The notes below the pieces were generated by a model, which saw nothing but the letters and a program-made list of their open reading frames with translations, made no database searches and had not been told where the DNA came from. This document shows, piece after piece, positions 18,808 through 27,565 of a DNA stretch of 64,000 nt. Where the stretch lies: the NCBI RefSeq assembly GCF_051020515.1, contig NZ_CP194857.1, positions 1,054,001 through 1,118,000 on the forward strand, in the 5' to 3' direction. Source of the DNA: CALKWS01 sp051020515. GTDB taxonomy: Bacteria > Actinomycetota > Actinomycetes > Actinomycetales > Beutenbergiaceae. How positions within the stretch are numbered: the stretch's first letter is position 1; every line of letters starts with the position of its first letter. Both the position numbers and the translations under genes were made by a program.

Positions 18808-19770
18808 TCAGCGCCCGGCCTTCTCCAGCGTCCCGAACGTGCGCCGGTAGGCCTGGGGGGACACGCCTCGTTCCCGCAGGAAGTGCTGACGCAGGGTGCC
18901 GGCGTTGCCGAATCCGACCTGGTCGGCGACCCACTCCACCGAACCGTCGCCGCTCTCCAGCATCTCCTCGGCCGCGGCCACTCGCTGACTGACCACCCAA
19001 GCGTGCGGTGTCTGACCTGTCTCGGCCCGGAAGCGCCGGGCGAAGGTCCGTGCCGACATGTGCGCGCGGCGAGCGAGTGCCTCCACGCTCAGATCCTCCT
19101 GCAGGTTCGCCACGATCCAGGTCAGCAGGGGTCCGAGCGTCTCGGCCCGGCAGTCCGGGACCGCTCGGGCGATGTACTGGCTCTGGCCACCGGAGCGGTG
19201 CGGGGGCACCACCATCCGCCGGGCCGCGGTCGCCGCGGTGCCCGCACCGAAGAGTTCGCGCATCAGGTGCAGGCCGGCGTCCAGCACCGCGGCCGCACCG
19301 GCACCGGTGGTCAGCCTGCCGTCGGTCACGTACAGCACGTCCCGGTCCACCACGGCCTCGGGGAACATGGCGATCAGACGGTCCGCATAACGCCAGTGCG
19401 TGGCACACCGCCGACCATCCAGCAGGCCGGCCCGTCCGAGGGTGAAGGCCGCGGTGCAGTGCGAGAACAGGCTCCGGCCGCCGGCGTCGGCCTCGCGGAG
19501 CAGGTCCAGCACGTCCGAGTGATCGGCGGTTATGTCCTGCTTGGGGGCAACGCAGATCAGGTCCGCATCCTTCGCGGCGTCCAAGCCGTGCTCGACGTGC
19601 AGATCGAAACCGGAGTTGGCTCGGATCCGGCCCGGCTCGGGAGCACAGACGACGAAGTCGAACACCGGGTTGTCGTCATCGGGGTGGTAGGGCTCGTCCC
19701 AGAGTTCACACAAGGCGCCAAGCCCGAACGGCTCGACGCCGTCCTGCACGATCACGGCGACCTTCTGCAT
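18808..19770 (-). CDS. GlxA-type AraC regulator with DJ-1/PfpI domain
   Basis: About 320 residues from ATG at 19770 (MQKVAVIVQDGVEPF). Residues 1-180 form a class I amidotransferase-like DJ-1/PfpI domain, with the nucleophile-elbow region LFSHCTAAFTLGRAGLLDGR. The last 110 residues are an AraC double helix-turn-helix (LARRAHMSARTFARRF, WVADQVGFGNAGTLRQHF). Relatives (GlxA, ArgR-type, FtrA) control amine, amino-acid or stress functions. The upstream DNA holds an array of TGGCAG half-sites, suggesting autoregulation and control of the divergent small gene at 19930. Confidence 0.87.
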   Translation of the reverse strand: MQKVAVIVQDGVEPFGLGALCELWDEPYHPDDDNPVFDFVVCAPEPGRIRANSGFDLHVEHGLDAAKDADLICVAPKQDITADHSDVLDLLREADAGGRSLFSHCTAAFTLGRAGLLDGRRCATHWRYADRLIAMFPEAVVDRDVLYVTDGRLTTGAGAAAVLDAGLHLMRELFGAGTAATAARRMVVPPHRSGGQSQYIARAVPDCRAETLGPLLTWIVANLQEDLSVEALARRAHMSARTFARRFRAETGQTPHAWVVSQRVAAAEEMLESGDGSVEWVADQVGFGNAGTLRQHFLRERGVSPQAYRRTFGTLEKAGR

Positions 19771-19791
19771 CCCACCAGCATCCTGCACCGA

Positions 19792-19903
19792 TGGCAGGAA
19801 ATCAATGGGTAGCAATACCTCTGCCACCGCATCGTCCGGATGAGGCCACGAGACGGTTGGCAGGAACTAAACGGATCTTGGCATATCTGCCACTGGTGGC
19901 AGA
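19792..19903. promoter_or_regulatory. TGGCAG/CTGCCA half-site array
   Basis: TGGCAGGAA at 19792-19800 and 19858-19866, TCTGCCAC at 19820-19827 and 19886-19893, and GTGGCAGA at 19896-19903. The last two form a perfect inverted repeat with a 2-bp centre, and TGGCA-TATC-TGCCA (19879-19892) overlaps it. This clustered arrangement between a GlxA/AraC regulator and a divergent gene is most simply its operator region. Confidence 0.5.
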
Positions 19904-19929
19904 GACGCAATGGGCGCACGATAACTGCC

Positions 19930-20067
19930 ATGTTTACTCTCATCGTCGTACTCGCCTTGATCCTGTCCCTGGTGGCCTTCGCCGTCCGGACCGTCTACCG
20001 CGACGGTTACGGCTCCGCCCCACCCCCGCGTTCGGAGTATGAGCACGCTCCGCGCATACTGCCCTGA
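19930..20067 (+). CDS. Small single-pass membrane protein, 45 aa
   Basis: MFTLIVVLALILSLVAFAVRTVYRDGYG... has one N-terminal membrane helix of about 18 residues, then a short basic and Pro-rich cytoplasmic tail. It starts at ATG 19930, directly after the half-site array, and is divergent from the GlxA-type regulator. Unknown function; it could be the regulator's local target. The ribosome site is weak. Confidence 0.45.
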   Translation: MFTLIVVLALILSLVAFAVRTVYRDGYGSAPPPRSEYEHAPRILP

Positions 20068-20139
20068 GGCCATGGCCACGCCGGCTCGAGCCCACTATTG
20101 AGTTCACCGCCGCCCGCGCGCCTGAGACAATGGCGCGCG

Positions 20140-23100
20140 GTGACCGAGACGAAGCACAACCAGCGGCGGCCCGAGCGCGGGTCACGACGTCGTCGACCCC
20201 AGCGCCGTCGCGAGGGCTACCGAAAGCCCGATCCCCAGTTGCTCCAGCGGCGCAGGGACGCCGTCCCGAAGGTGGCCTATCCGGAGCAGTTGCCGGTCTC
20301 CGCCCGCCGGGAGGAGATCGCCGAGGCCATCGAGAAGAACCAGGTGGTGATCCTGTCCGGGGAGACCGGGTCGGGCAAGACCACCCAGTTGCCGAAGATC
20401 TGCCTGGACCTGGGCCGCGGTATCGAGGGCACGATCGGGCACACCCAACCCCGCCGGATCGCCGCGCGCACCGTGGCCGAACGCATCGCCGAGGAACTGG
20501 GCACGGAAGTCGGCCAGGCCGTGGGCTACCAGGTGCGCTTCACCGACCAGGTCTCCGAGACCACGCTGATCAAGGTGATGACCGACGGCATCCTGCTCGC
20601 CGAGGTCCAGCGCGACCCGATGCTGCGCCGTTACGACACCATCATCGTGGACGAGGCCCACGAACGGTCCCTCAACATCGACTTCCTGCTCGGCTACCTG
20701 CACCAGCTCCTGCCCAAGCGCCCGGACCTGAAGGTGATCATCACCTCGGCCACCATCGACTCGGAGCGCTTCGCCGAGCACTTCGGCTCCCCCGGCACCC
20801 CTGCCCCGGTGATCGAGGTGTCCGGGCGCACCTACCCCGTCGAGGTGCGCTACCGCCCCCTGGTGCCGGACACGGAGACAACCGAGGACGACGACGAAGC
20901 ACCCGGCCGCGCAGGCGGCACCGGCGCTGGGAGTAACGCAGGCGACCCCGCGCGCTCCCGCGGAAGCGCCGGTCCCACACGCTCCCGCGCAAACTCAGGC
21001 GAGCGCGAACCCCTGGACCAGGCCACCGCCATCTGCCTGGCCGCCGATGAACTGATGGCCGAGGGCCCCGGCGACATCCTGGTGTTCTGCTCCGGGGAGC
21101 GCGAGATCCGCGACGGCGCCGAGGCCCTCACCAATCACCTGTCCGGCCGCCCGGGTCCCGAGGTGGAGATCCTGCCGCTGTACGCGCGCCTCTCCGCGGC
21201 AGACCAGCACCGGGTCTTCGCCGCGCACTCAACCGGCGCATCGTGCTGGCCACCAACATCGCCGAGACGTCGCTGACCGTGCCGGGCATCCGGTACGTGA
21301 TCGACCCGGGCACCGCCCGCATCTCCCGCTACTCCAAGGGCACCAAGGTCCAGCGCCTACCGATCGAACCGGTCTCCCAGGCCAGCGCCGGCCAGCGCGC
21401 CGGCCGCTGCGGACGGGTGGCCGACGGCATCTGCATCCGGCTGTACTCCAAGGCCGACTACGAATCCCGCCCGGAGTTCACCGAACCGGAGATCCTGCGC
21501 ACCTCCCTGGCCTCGGTGATCCTGCAGATGACCGCCCTGGGTCTGGGAGAAGTCGCCAAGTTCGGCTTCGTCGACCCGCCCGACACCCGCTCCGTCCGGG
21601 ATGGGGTAGCCCTCCTCACCGAACTGGGTGCGATCACCGACGACGACGGTGCCCGGCCCGCCCGTCCGGGTCCCGCGGACGCCGCTCGCCCGGGTGAGTT
21701 GCACCCCACCGCCGCGAAGACAGCCCGGCGGGATGCGCCGTCGTCGGCCACTCCCGGGCTGCGCCTGACCAAGGTGGGCCGATCCCTGGCGCACCTGCCG
21801 ATCGACCCGCGCCTGGGCCGGATGCTCCTGGAGGCCGACCGGCTCGGGGTAGCCGCCGAGGTACTGGTGATCGTGGCGGCCCTGTCCATCCAGGACGTGC
21901 GCGAGCGCCCGCCGGATGCCCAGCAGCAGGCCGACGCCAAGCACCGCCGGTTCGCCGACGAGACATCCGACTTCCTGTCCATCCTGCGGCTATGGGACTA
22001 CCTGCGCACCAAGCGGACCGAGCTGTCGTCCTCGGCGTTCCGGCGGATGTGCCGGGCGGAGTACCTGCACTTCCTGCGGATCCGGGAATGGCAGGACGTG
22101 CACACCCAACTGCGGCAGATGATCAAGCCGCTGGGCATCCATCTGGGTCGTCTGAAGGCACCCGGGGACATCGACGCCGACGCGGTGCACCAGGCGATGC
22201 TGACTGGGCTGTTGACCCAGATCGGTTTCTGGGATGAGCGCAAACGGGACTATCTCGGCGCCCGCGGGGCGCGGTTCGTGATCTTCCCCGGCTCCCACCT
22301 GGCGAAGAAGCGCCCGGACTGGGTGATGGCGGCCGAACTGGTGGAGACCTCGCGGCTGTTCGCCCGCACCGCGGCCCGGATCCGCCCCGAGTGGGTCGAG
22401 CCGCTGGCGGCCCACCTGATCAAACGAAGTTACTCCGAGCCGTACTGGTCCACCCGGCAGGGTGCGGGCATGGTCAAGGAGAAGGTGATGCTCTACGGGC
22501 TCACCCTGGTGGCCGACCGGCCCGTCCCCTACGCCCGGGTCGATGCCCCGGCGGCGCGGGAGATGTTCATCCGGCACGCCCTGGTGGACGGTGAGTGGCG
22601 CACCCACCACGCCTTCGTCGAGCACAACGCCGGCGTGATCGCCGAGGCCGAGGAACTCCAGGCCCGCGAGCGCCGACGGGACCTGATGCTGGATGAGGAC
22701 GGCCTGTTCGACTTCTACGACGAACGCATCCCCGAGCACGTGGTCACCGCCGCGCACTTCGACACCTGGTGGAAGCAGGCCCGCCGGGAGCACCCGGACC
22801 TGCTGAATCTGAGCGTGGACCTTCTGGTGCCGCAGGTGCAGGAACTCGATCCCGGCCGGTACCCGCAGGTGTGGCAGCAGGGGGACCTGACGTTGCCGCT
22901 GTCCTACCAGTTCGAACCGGGCACCGAGGCCGACGGGGTCACCGTGCACATCCCGATCGCGGTGCTGGGCCGGGTGCGTCCGGAGGGATTCGACTGGCTG
23001 GTGCCCGGACTCCTGCAGGAACTGACGGTGGCCAGCATCAAGGCCCTGCCCAAGCCGATCCGCAAGCATCTGGTGCCGGCGCCGGACACCGCACGCGCGA

Positions 23101-24458
23101 TCGCCGAGCTGTTGCCGCCGTGGGAGCAGATGGCCCCGGCCGGGGAGGGAGCGGTCTCCTACGCCGAGGCCTTCGCGACCGCCGCCCGGCAGGTGCGCCC
23201 GGAGTTGGAGATCAGCGCCGGGGACCGCGATCCGGAGAAACTGCCCCCGCACCTGCGCATCACCTTCCAGGTGCACGCCGAGCGCGGGGCGGTGCTGGGC
23301 ACCGGTCAGCATCTGGAGGCGTTGCAGCGGGAGTTGTCCCGGCAGTCCGGCGACGCGGTGCGCACGGCGGTGAAGGCGGCGCTGCTGGCGGCCCGGAAAC
23401 GCGCCGGGGCTGCGGCTGCCGGGCCCGGAACCGCAGGCGGGGCATCGGCGGGCGCTGGAGCGGCCGGTGCCGGCGCGGCATCAGCCGGTGCCGGGTCGGC
23501 GGAAGACGGCGACGGCGACGGCGACGGCGACCGTGCGGCCTTCCCGCAGGGCGGCGTGCGCGCCGGGCTGGCTGAGGAGAAGAACCTGACCGGATGGCCG
23601 GCGATGGACCGGATCCCGGACGTGGTCACCGCCACCGGCGCCGGCGGGTTGGAGATCCGCGGCTACCCGGCGTTGGTGGTGGAGGGCGAGGTCACCGGCC
23701 GGGTGTCGCTACGGGTGCTGCAGGATGCCGCGGCCCAAACCGGCGCCCACCGCGCCGGTGTGCGGCGGCTGCTGGCCGACACCACCGCTCTGCCCACCGG
23801 GCGGGTCTCCAGCCGGTGGGGCGGACGGGAGGCGCTGTCCCTGGCGGCCAGCCCGTACCGGGACACCGCCGCCCTGGTCACCGGTTTGCACCGGGCCGCG
23901 GTGGCCTCCCTCACCGCGAGCAGGGACCTGGCGCAGGTGCGCACCGCGGAGGCGTTCGCGCAGGTCCAGGCCGATGTGCGGGCGCGGCTGGAGGATGAGA
24001 TCTACCGGTTGGCGGCCCTGACGGTGCAGATCCTGGATGCCTCCCGGGAGTTGCAGGCCCAGATCAAGGCCACCACCTCCATCGCACTGCTCGATGTGCT
24101 CACCGATGTGCGCGACCAGCACGCCGCGTTGATTCATGACCGGTTCCTCACCACCACCCCACCGGAGCAGCTGACGCATCTGCCCCGGTACCTGCAGGCG
24201 GCCACGATGCGGCTGGCCAAGGCCGCGGAGAACCCGAACCGGGACGCGGATCTGGCCTGGCAGATCCGGGACCTGCACGATGCCTGGTGGGCCGCGGAGC
24301 GGGCCACCACCGACCCGACCCACGCCGAGCAGTTGGCGCAGGTGCGGTGGATGCTGGAGGAGTTGCGGGTCAGCTTCTTCGCGCAGCAATTGGGCACCGC
24401 GGTCCCGGTCTCGGCCAAGCGCATCCGCAAGGCCCTCGCCGAGGTCGGCTCGGCCTGA
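20140..24458 (+). CDS. hrpA: ATP-dependent RNA helicase HrpA (frameshift)
   Basis: DEAH-box helicase of about 1439 residues. Seen: P-loop GETGSGKTT, DEAHERS, SATIDSERF, then LATNIAETSLTVPGI and motif VI GQRAGRCGR; the C-terminal HA2/OB region and the DUF3418 domain of bacterial HrpA follow. One base is missing between 21231 and 21234 (tcaaccgg): the first RecA lobe ends in ...FAAHS and RRIVLATNIAETS continues in the next frame. The linker between lobes carries a Gly/Arg/Ser insertion over 20900-21000 that includes a palindromic repeat, and near 23400-23530 there is an Ala/Gly then Asp/Gly low-complexity insert. GTG at 20140 is the likely start; a TTG at 20098 is possible. Confidence 0.9.
20953..20968. 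repeat. 16-bp near-palindrome, dispersed repeat copy 1
   Basis: CGCTCCCGCGGAAGCG, one mismatch from a perfect palindrome, inside the hrpA linker. The same element occurs at 58638-58653 and 61447-61462. A half copy (cgctcccgcg) follows at about 20980. Confidence 0.5.
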
Positions 24459-24535
24459 GGCCGGACCAGCGGTGCCGGAGGGTGTCGGTGGCAGCGATTA
24501 GAGTCGGCACCAACCGGTGCAGTTGGGGTGATGTG

Positions 24536-25174
24536 GTGAATCTGGAGCAAGCCGAGTCGATGGCCCGTGACCTGATGGCCGAACACGGCCTGAGGGACTG
24601 GACCTTCGCCTTCGACCGCGCGAAACGCCGCGCGGGCCTGTGCCGGTTCCACACCCGCACCATCTCCCTGAGTCGTCACCTGACCGAACTGCACCACGAC
24701 GATCTGGTGCGGGACACCGTGCTGCACGAGATCGCCCACGCCCTGGCCGGCCCCGATGCCGGGCACGGCACCCAGTGGCGCCAGGTCGCCGGCCGGATCG
24801 GCGCCCGCCCGGAACGGACCCTGCCCGCTGAAGCCCCGCTGCCGCCGGCGCCGTGGGAGGGCCACTGTCCCGGCGGGCACGAGCACCGACGGTTCCGCAA
24901 GCCGGCGCGCCCGGTCAGTTGCAGCCGGTGCTGCCCGCAGTTCTGCATCGCGAACCTGATCATCTGGACCCGCGACGGCGAGCCCATGCAACCCGGCCCC
25001 ACCTACCATCGGGCGCTGAAGGACGCAGCCCGGCGGGCCAAGCGGCAGCGGGTGTGCCGCCGGTGCGGCGGTGCCACCGACACCGCACGCGAGCCCGCTC
25101 GCACCGGCCACCGCGGGGCGGCTCCCGGTCGCCCCAAGGATCCGCCGCCACTCGTTCCGGCCACCCTCTTCTAA
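24536..25174 (+). CDS. SprT-like zinc metalloprotease-fold protein
   Basis: About 212 residues. The SprT domain has HEIAHALAG (HExxH) preceded by FDRAKRRAGLCRFHTRTISLS; a Cys/His-rich segment (GHCPGGHEHRRFRK... CSRCCPQF) and a C-terminal CRRCGG pair follow. The homologous eukaryotic Spartan acts on DNA-protein crosslinks; the role of bacterial members is largely unknown. Start is uncertain: GTG at 24536 (VNLEQAESMARDL) fits the family N-terminus, and GTG at 24488 with GGAGG upstream is the alternative. It lies shortly after hrpA. Confidence 0.8.
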   Translation: MNLEQAESMARDLMAEHGLRDWTFAFDRAKRRAGLCRFHTRTISLSRHLTELHHDDLVRDTVLHEIAHALAGPDAGHGTQWRQVAGRIGARPERTLPAEAPLPPAPWEGHCPGGHEHRRFRKPARPVSCSRCCPQFCIANLIIWTRDGEPMQPGPTYHRALKDAARRAKRQRVCRRCGGATDTAREPARTGHRGAAPGRPKDPPPLVPATLF

Positions 25175-25253
25175 ACCCCGGCTACCGGGCCCACCCGATG
25201 GCTGGCAGACTCGATCCAGACCCGCAAGCGGCACTGGCGAAGGTGAGGAACCG

Positions 25254-25781
25254 ATGAGCATCGAACCCGATGCCAAGGACTGGACCTGGGTCCTGCGCGA
25301 ACCCTGCGATGAGTGCGGGCTCGAGGCGGGCACCGTGGTGCCGGAATTGATCCCCCAGATGCTGCGGGACAACGCCAGGCAATGGCAGGACGTGCGGGCG
25401 CGCACCGACGCCCACTGGTGGACCCGGCGCCCGAACGCTCAGACGTGGTCACCGCTGGAGTACGCAGCGCACGTGCGCGATGTGCACGGGGTGTTCGCCG
25501 AGCGACTGGGGCTGATGCAGACCGAGGAGGACCCCACCTTCCCCAACTGGGACCAGGACGCCGCCGCGATCAAGGGCAACTACGCTCAGGAGGATGCCGA
25601 TCAGGTCCTAGCCGAGTTGCGCGAGCGCGCCGAGCCCGTCGCCGAGCGGTACCAGCGCTTGTCCCGGGACCAGTGGCAGCGCACCGGCCGCCGCTCCGAC
25701 GGCGCGCAGTTCACCGCTGTCACTCTCGCCCAGTACCACCTGCATGACGTCATCCACCACCTCGGTGACATCACCCGCTAG
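25254..25781 (+). CDS. DinB-like putative metalloenzyme
   Basis: 175 residues. Four-helix DinB fold with the metal-site histidines in WSPLEYAAHVRDVHG and YHLHDVIHHLGD. The N-terminal WVLREPCDECG is characteristic of an actinobacterial branch thought to use mycothiol. ATG at 25254 follows GGTGAGGAA. It converges on alkA, overlapping its 3' end by 11 bp. The reaction is unknown. Confidence 0.78.
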   Translation: MSIEPDAKDWTWVLREPCDECGLEAGTVVPELIPQMLRDNARQWQDVRARTDAHWWTRRPNAQTWSPLEYAAHVRDVHGVFAERLGLMQTEEDPTFPNWDQDAAAIKGNYAQEDADQVLAELRERAEPVAERYQRLSRDQWQRTGRRSDGAQFTAVTLAQYHLHDVIHHLGDITR

Positions 25782-26654
25782 TCGGTGAGCCGGCTTCCAC
25801 CCACAGCCGCACGACGGCGTAACCACGGTGCGGCCGCCACGCCTCGGCCGCAGTCCTGACCGCACGCGCCGTCAGACCGCCCATGCCGCGGCGCAGCACC
25901 AGATCGGAGGCCGGCAGCGCATCACCGTCGCCGCTACCGCGTAGCGCAATGATGGAGAGGGTCCAGGGACCGACTCCGGGAAGGTCGGCGAGTCGGGCGA
26001 GCACGTCCCCCTCGAGCAGGTGCGGCGCGTCGGGATGGCCGGGGTGCTCGGCCAGCAGCGCGGCCGTTGCCCTGAGCGTGCGGGCGCGGGCCCCGGTCAG
26101 GCCGATCGCTGCCCGCAGGTCCTCCTCGTCCGCCGCAGCGATCCGAGCGGGCACCGGGAAGGCCCGGAGGCGGGCCGCGGTCTCCTCGCCGTAGGCAGCG
26201 ACCAGCCTGCCGGCGAAGGTGCGGCCGCCGCCAGGGACACCTGCTGACCGAGGATCGTGGTGAGGACCCCGGCTGCCGCGTCAGCATGACGAGTGATCCG
26301 GATCCCGGGACGGTCCGCGACCTGCCCCGCTAGGAGTGGATCACCGCGCAGGTGGGCGTCGATGGCCCCGATCTCGGCGTCCAGGTCGAACCACCAGCGC
26401 AGCAGTGGCTCCATGGTCCTCGCATCGGGCGCTCCGGCGGCCCGGTCGTGGCCGCGCACGCGCCAGTACACGCCGGCGGGGGTGAGCCGCAGGTCGACGA
26501 TGTGAAGATGCCCACCGATCCTGAGCACCCGGGTGTGGGTCCCGCTCACGGTGTCGGTGCGGTGTGCACCAGGGATGCTGTGATGACCCAGTGTGGTCAG
26601 GGTCGCGCGGGTATCCCACGGGCCGCGTGCGGGCAGGAAGCGTTCAGTCATCAT
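25771..26654 (-). CDS. AlkA-like 3-methyladenine DNA glycosylase (frameshift)
   Basis: About 294 residues of the HhH-GPD glycosylase family, which excises alkylated purines in base-excision repair. The N-terminal AlkA domain includes WFDLDAEIGAIDAHL; then ILGQQVSLAAA, the helix-hairpin-helix LADLPGVGPWTLSIIAL, and the catalytic Asp in LPASDLVLRRG. One base is missing near 26224: VSLAAA is in one frame and RTFAGRLVAAYGEE in the next. Start is ATG at 26654 or 26651. It lies immediately downstream of ogt (13 bp), making an alkylation-repair pair. Confidence 0.85.
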
Positions 26655-26667
26655 CGTCTGCGCGCGA

Positions 26668-27227
26668 TCAGAACAGCCTCGCCGCTCGGGCCTCGGCAGG
26701 TTCCTCGAGGTCCAGCAAGGCCCGCTACGGTCCAGTCCGCCGGCGTACCCGGTCAAGGACCCATCGACGCCGAGCACGCGGTGGCAGGGGATCACGATGC
26801 TGATCGGGTTGCGCCCCACGGCCTGGCCCACCCGTTGGGCCAACGTCGCCGACCCCGCTTGCTGCGCCAGCGCGCCGTAGGTGGTCACGTGCCCGTAGGG
26901 GATCTGCCGCAGCATCGCCCATACCGTCTCGTTGAACTCCTCGCCTGCGGTACGCAGCGGAAGGTCGAACGCTTGCCGCTCCCCGGCGAAGTACTCGCGC
27001 ACCTGCTCCCCGACGGTGAAGAGGAGTTCATCGTCGCGGCGGCGCAACCGGTCACCGCTGGGGTGTACCAGTTCCCCGAGCGTGCCGGGTTTCGGTGGGT
27101 AGGTGCGGTCCGGGAAGTACAGGCCAGACAGTGCTGTGCCCGATCGGACGGCCAGGAGGGTCCCCATCGTGGTGGGCAGGTAGGCGTGGCGCCGGTCCGC
27201 CGGAGCGACCTTTCCCCGGGTGGTCAT
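26668..27227 (-). CDS. ogt: Methylated-DNA-protein-cysteine methyltransferase (frameshift)
   Basis: About 186 residues. Suicide repair protein removing O6-alkyl groups from guanine. The active-site IVIPCHRV and the helix-turn-helix YGALAQQAGSATLAQRVGQAVGRNP are intact. Near 26725 one base is missing after GYAGGLDR; the expected tail (RALLDLEEPAEARAARLF) and a TGA at 26668-26670 are in the next frame. Only the last 20 or so residues are affected. It is followed by alkA in the same direction. Confidence 0.88.
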
Positions 27228-27236
27228 GGTCAGTGG

Positions 27237-27458
27237 TCAGCGCGGGGGTGGCGGCGTCTGGGAACCGGGCGATTGCGGTCCCGGCCCCTGGCCGCCGTGC
27301 TGCGGCTGCTGGACATGGGAGTAGGCCGCGCGGTAGATGTCCTGGTTCAGTTGTCGCTGCTTGGCGCGACGCCGAACTGCGAGCGCCACGAAGAAGGTCA
27401 CCACGGCCAGCACGCCCAGCGCGAGCAACAACTGCACCAACAACACGATCATGGTCAT
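27237..27458 (-). CDS. Small membrane protein with Pro/Gln-rich tail, 73 aa
   Basis: From ATG at 27458 (MTMIVLLVQLLLALGVLAVV): one membrane helix of about 25 residues, a basic stop-transfer RRRAKQRQ, then a disordered tail (HGGQGPGPQSPGSQTPPPP). Unknown function. It lies between the large FAD/Fe-S oxidase and ogt, 9 bp before ogt, so the two may be co-transcribed. Confidence 0.5.
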   Translation of the reverse strand: MTMIVLLVQLLLALGVLAVVTFFVALAVRRRAKQRQLNQDIYRAAYSHVQQPQHGGQGPGPQSPGSQTPPPPR

Positions 27459-27565
27459 GGAAGTCACCTTCTCCGGTCCGGCGTGGCGGGCCTGTCGGCA
27501 CACTACCGCCATCGGTCCGCCGAGGGTGACGGCCGTTGGCGCCGCTGCGGACCCTGCGGGTGGGC

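Noticed and set aside
21200..21276. Programmed ribosomal frameshift in hrpA
   Set aside because: No slippery heptamer or downstream pseudoknot is evident, and many unrelated genes in the window show the same one-base defect.
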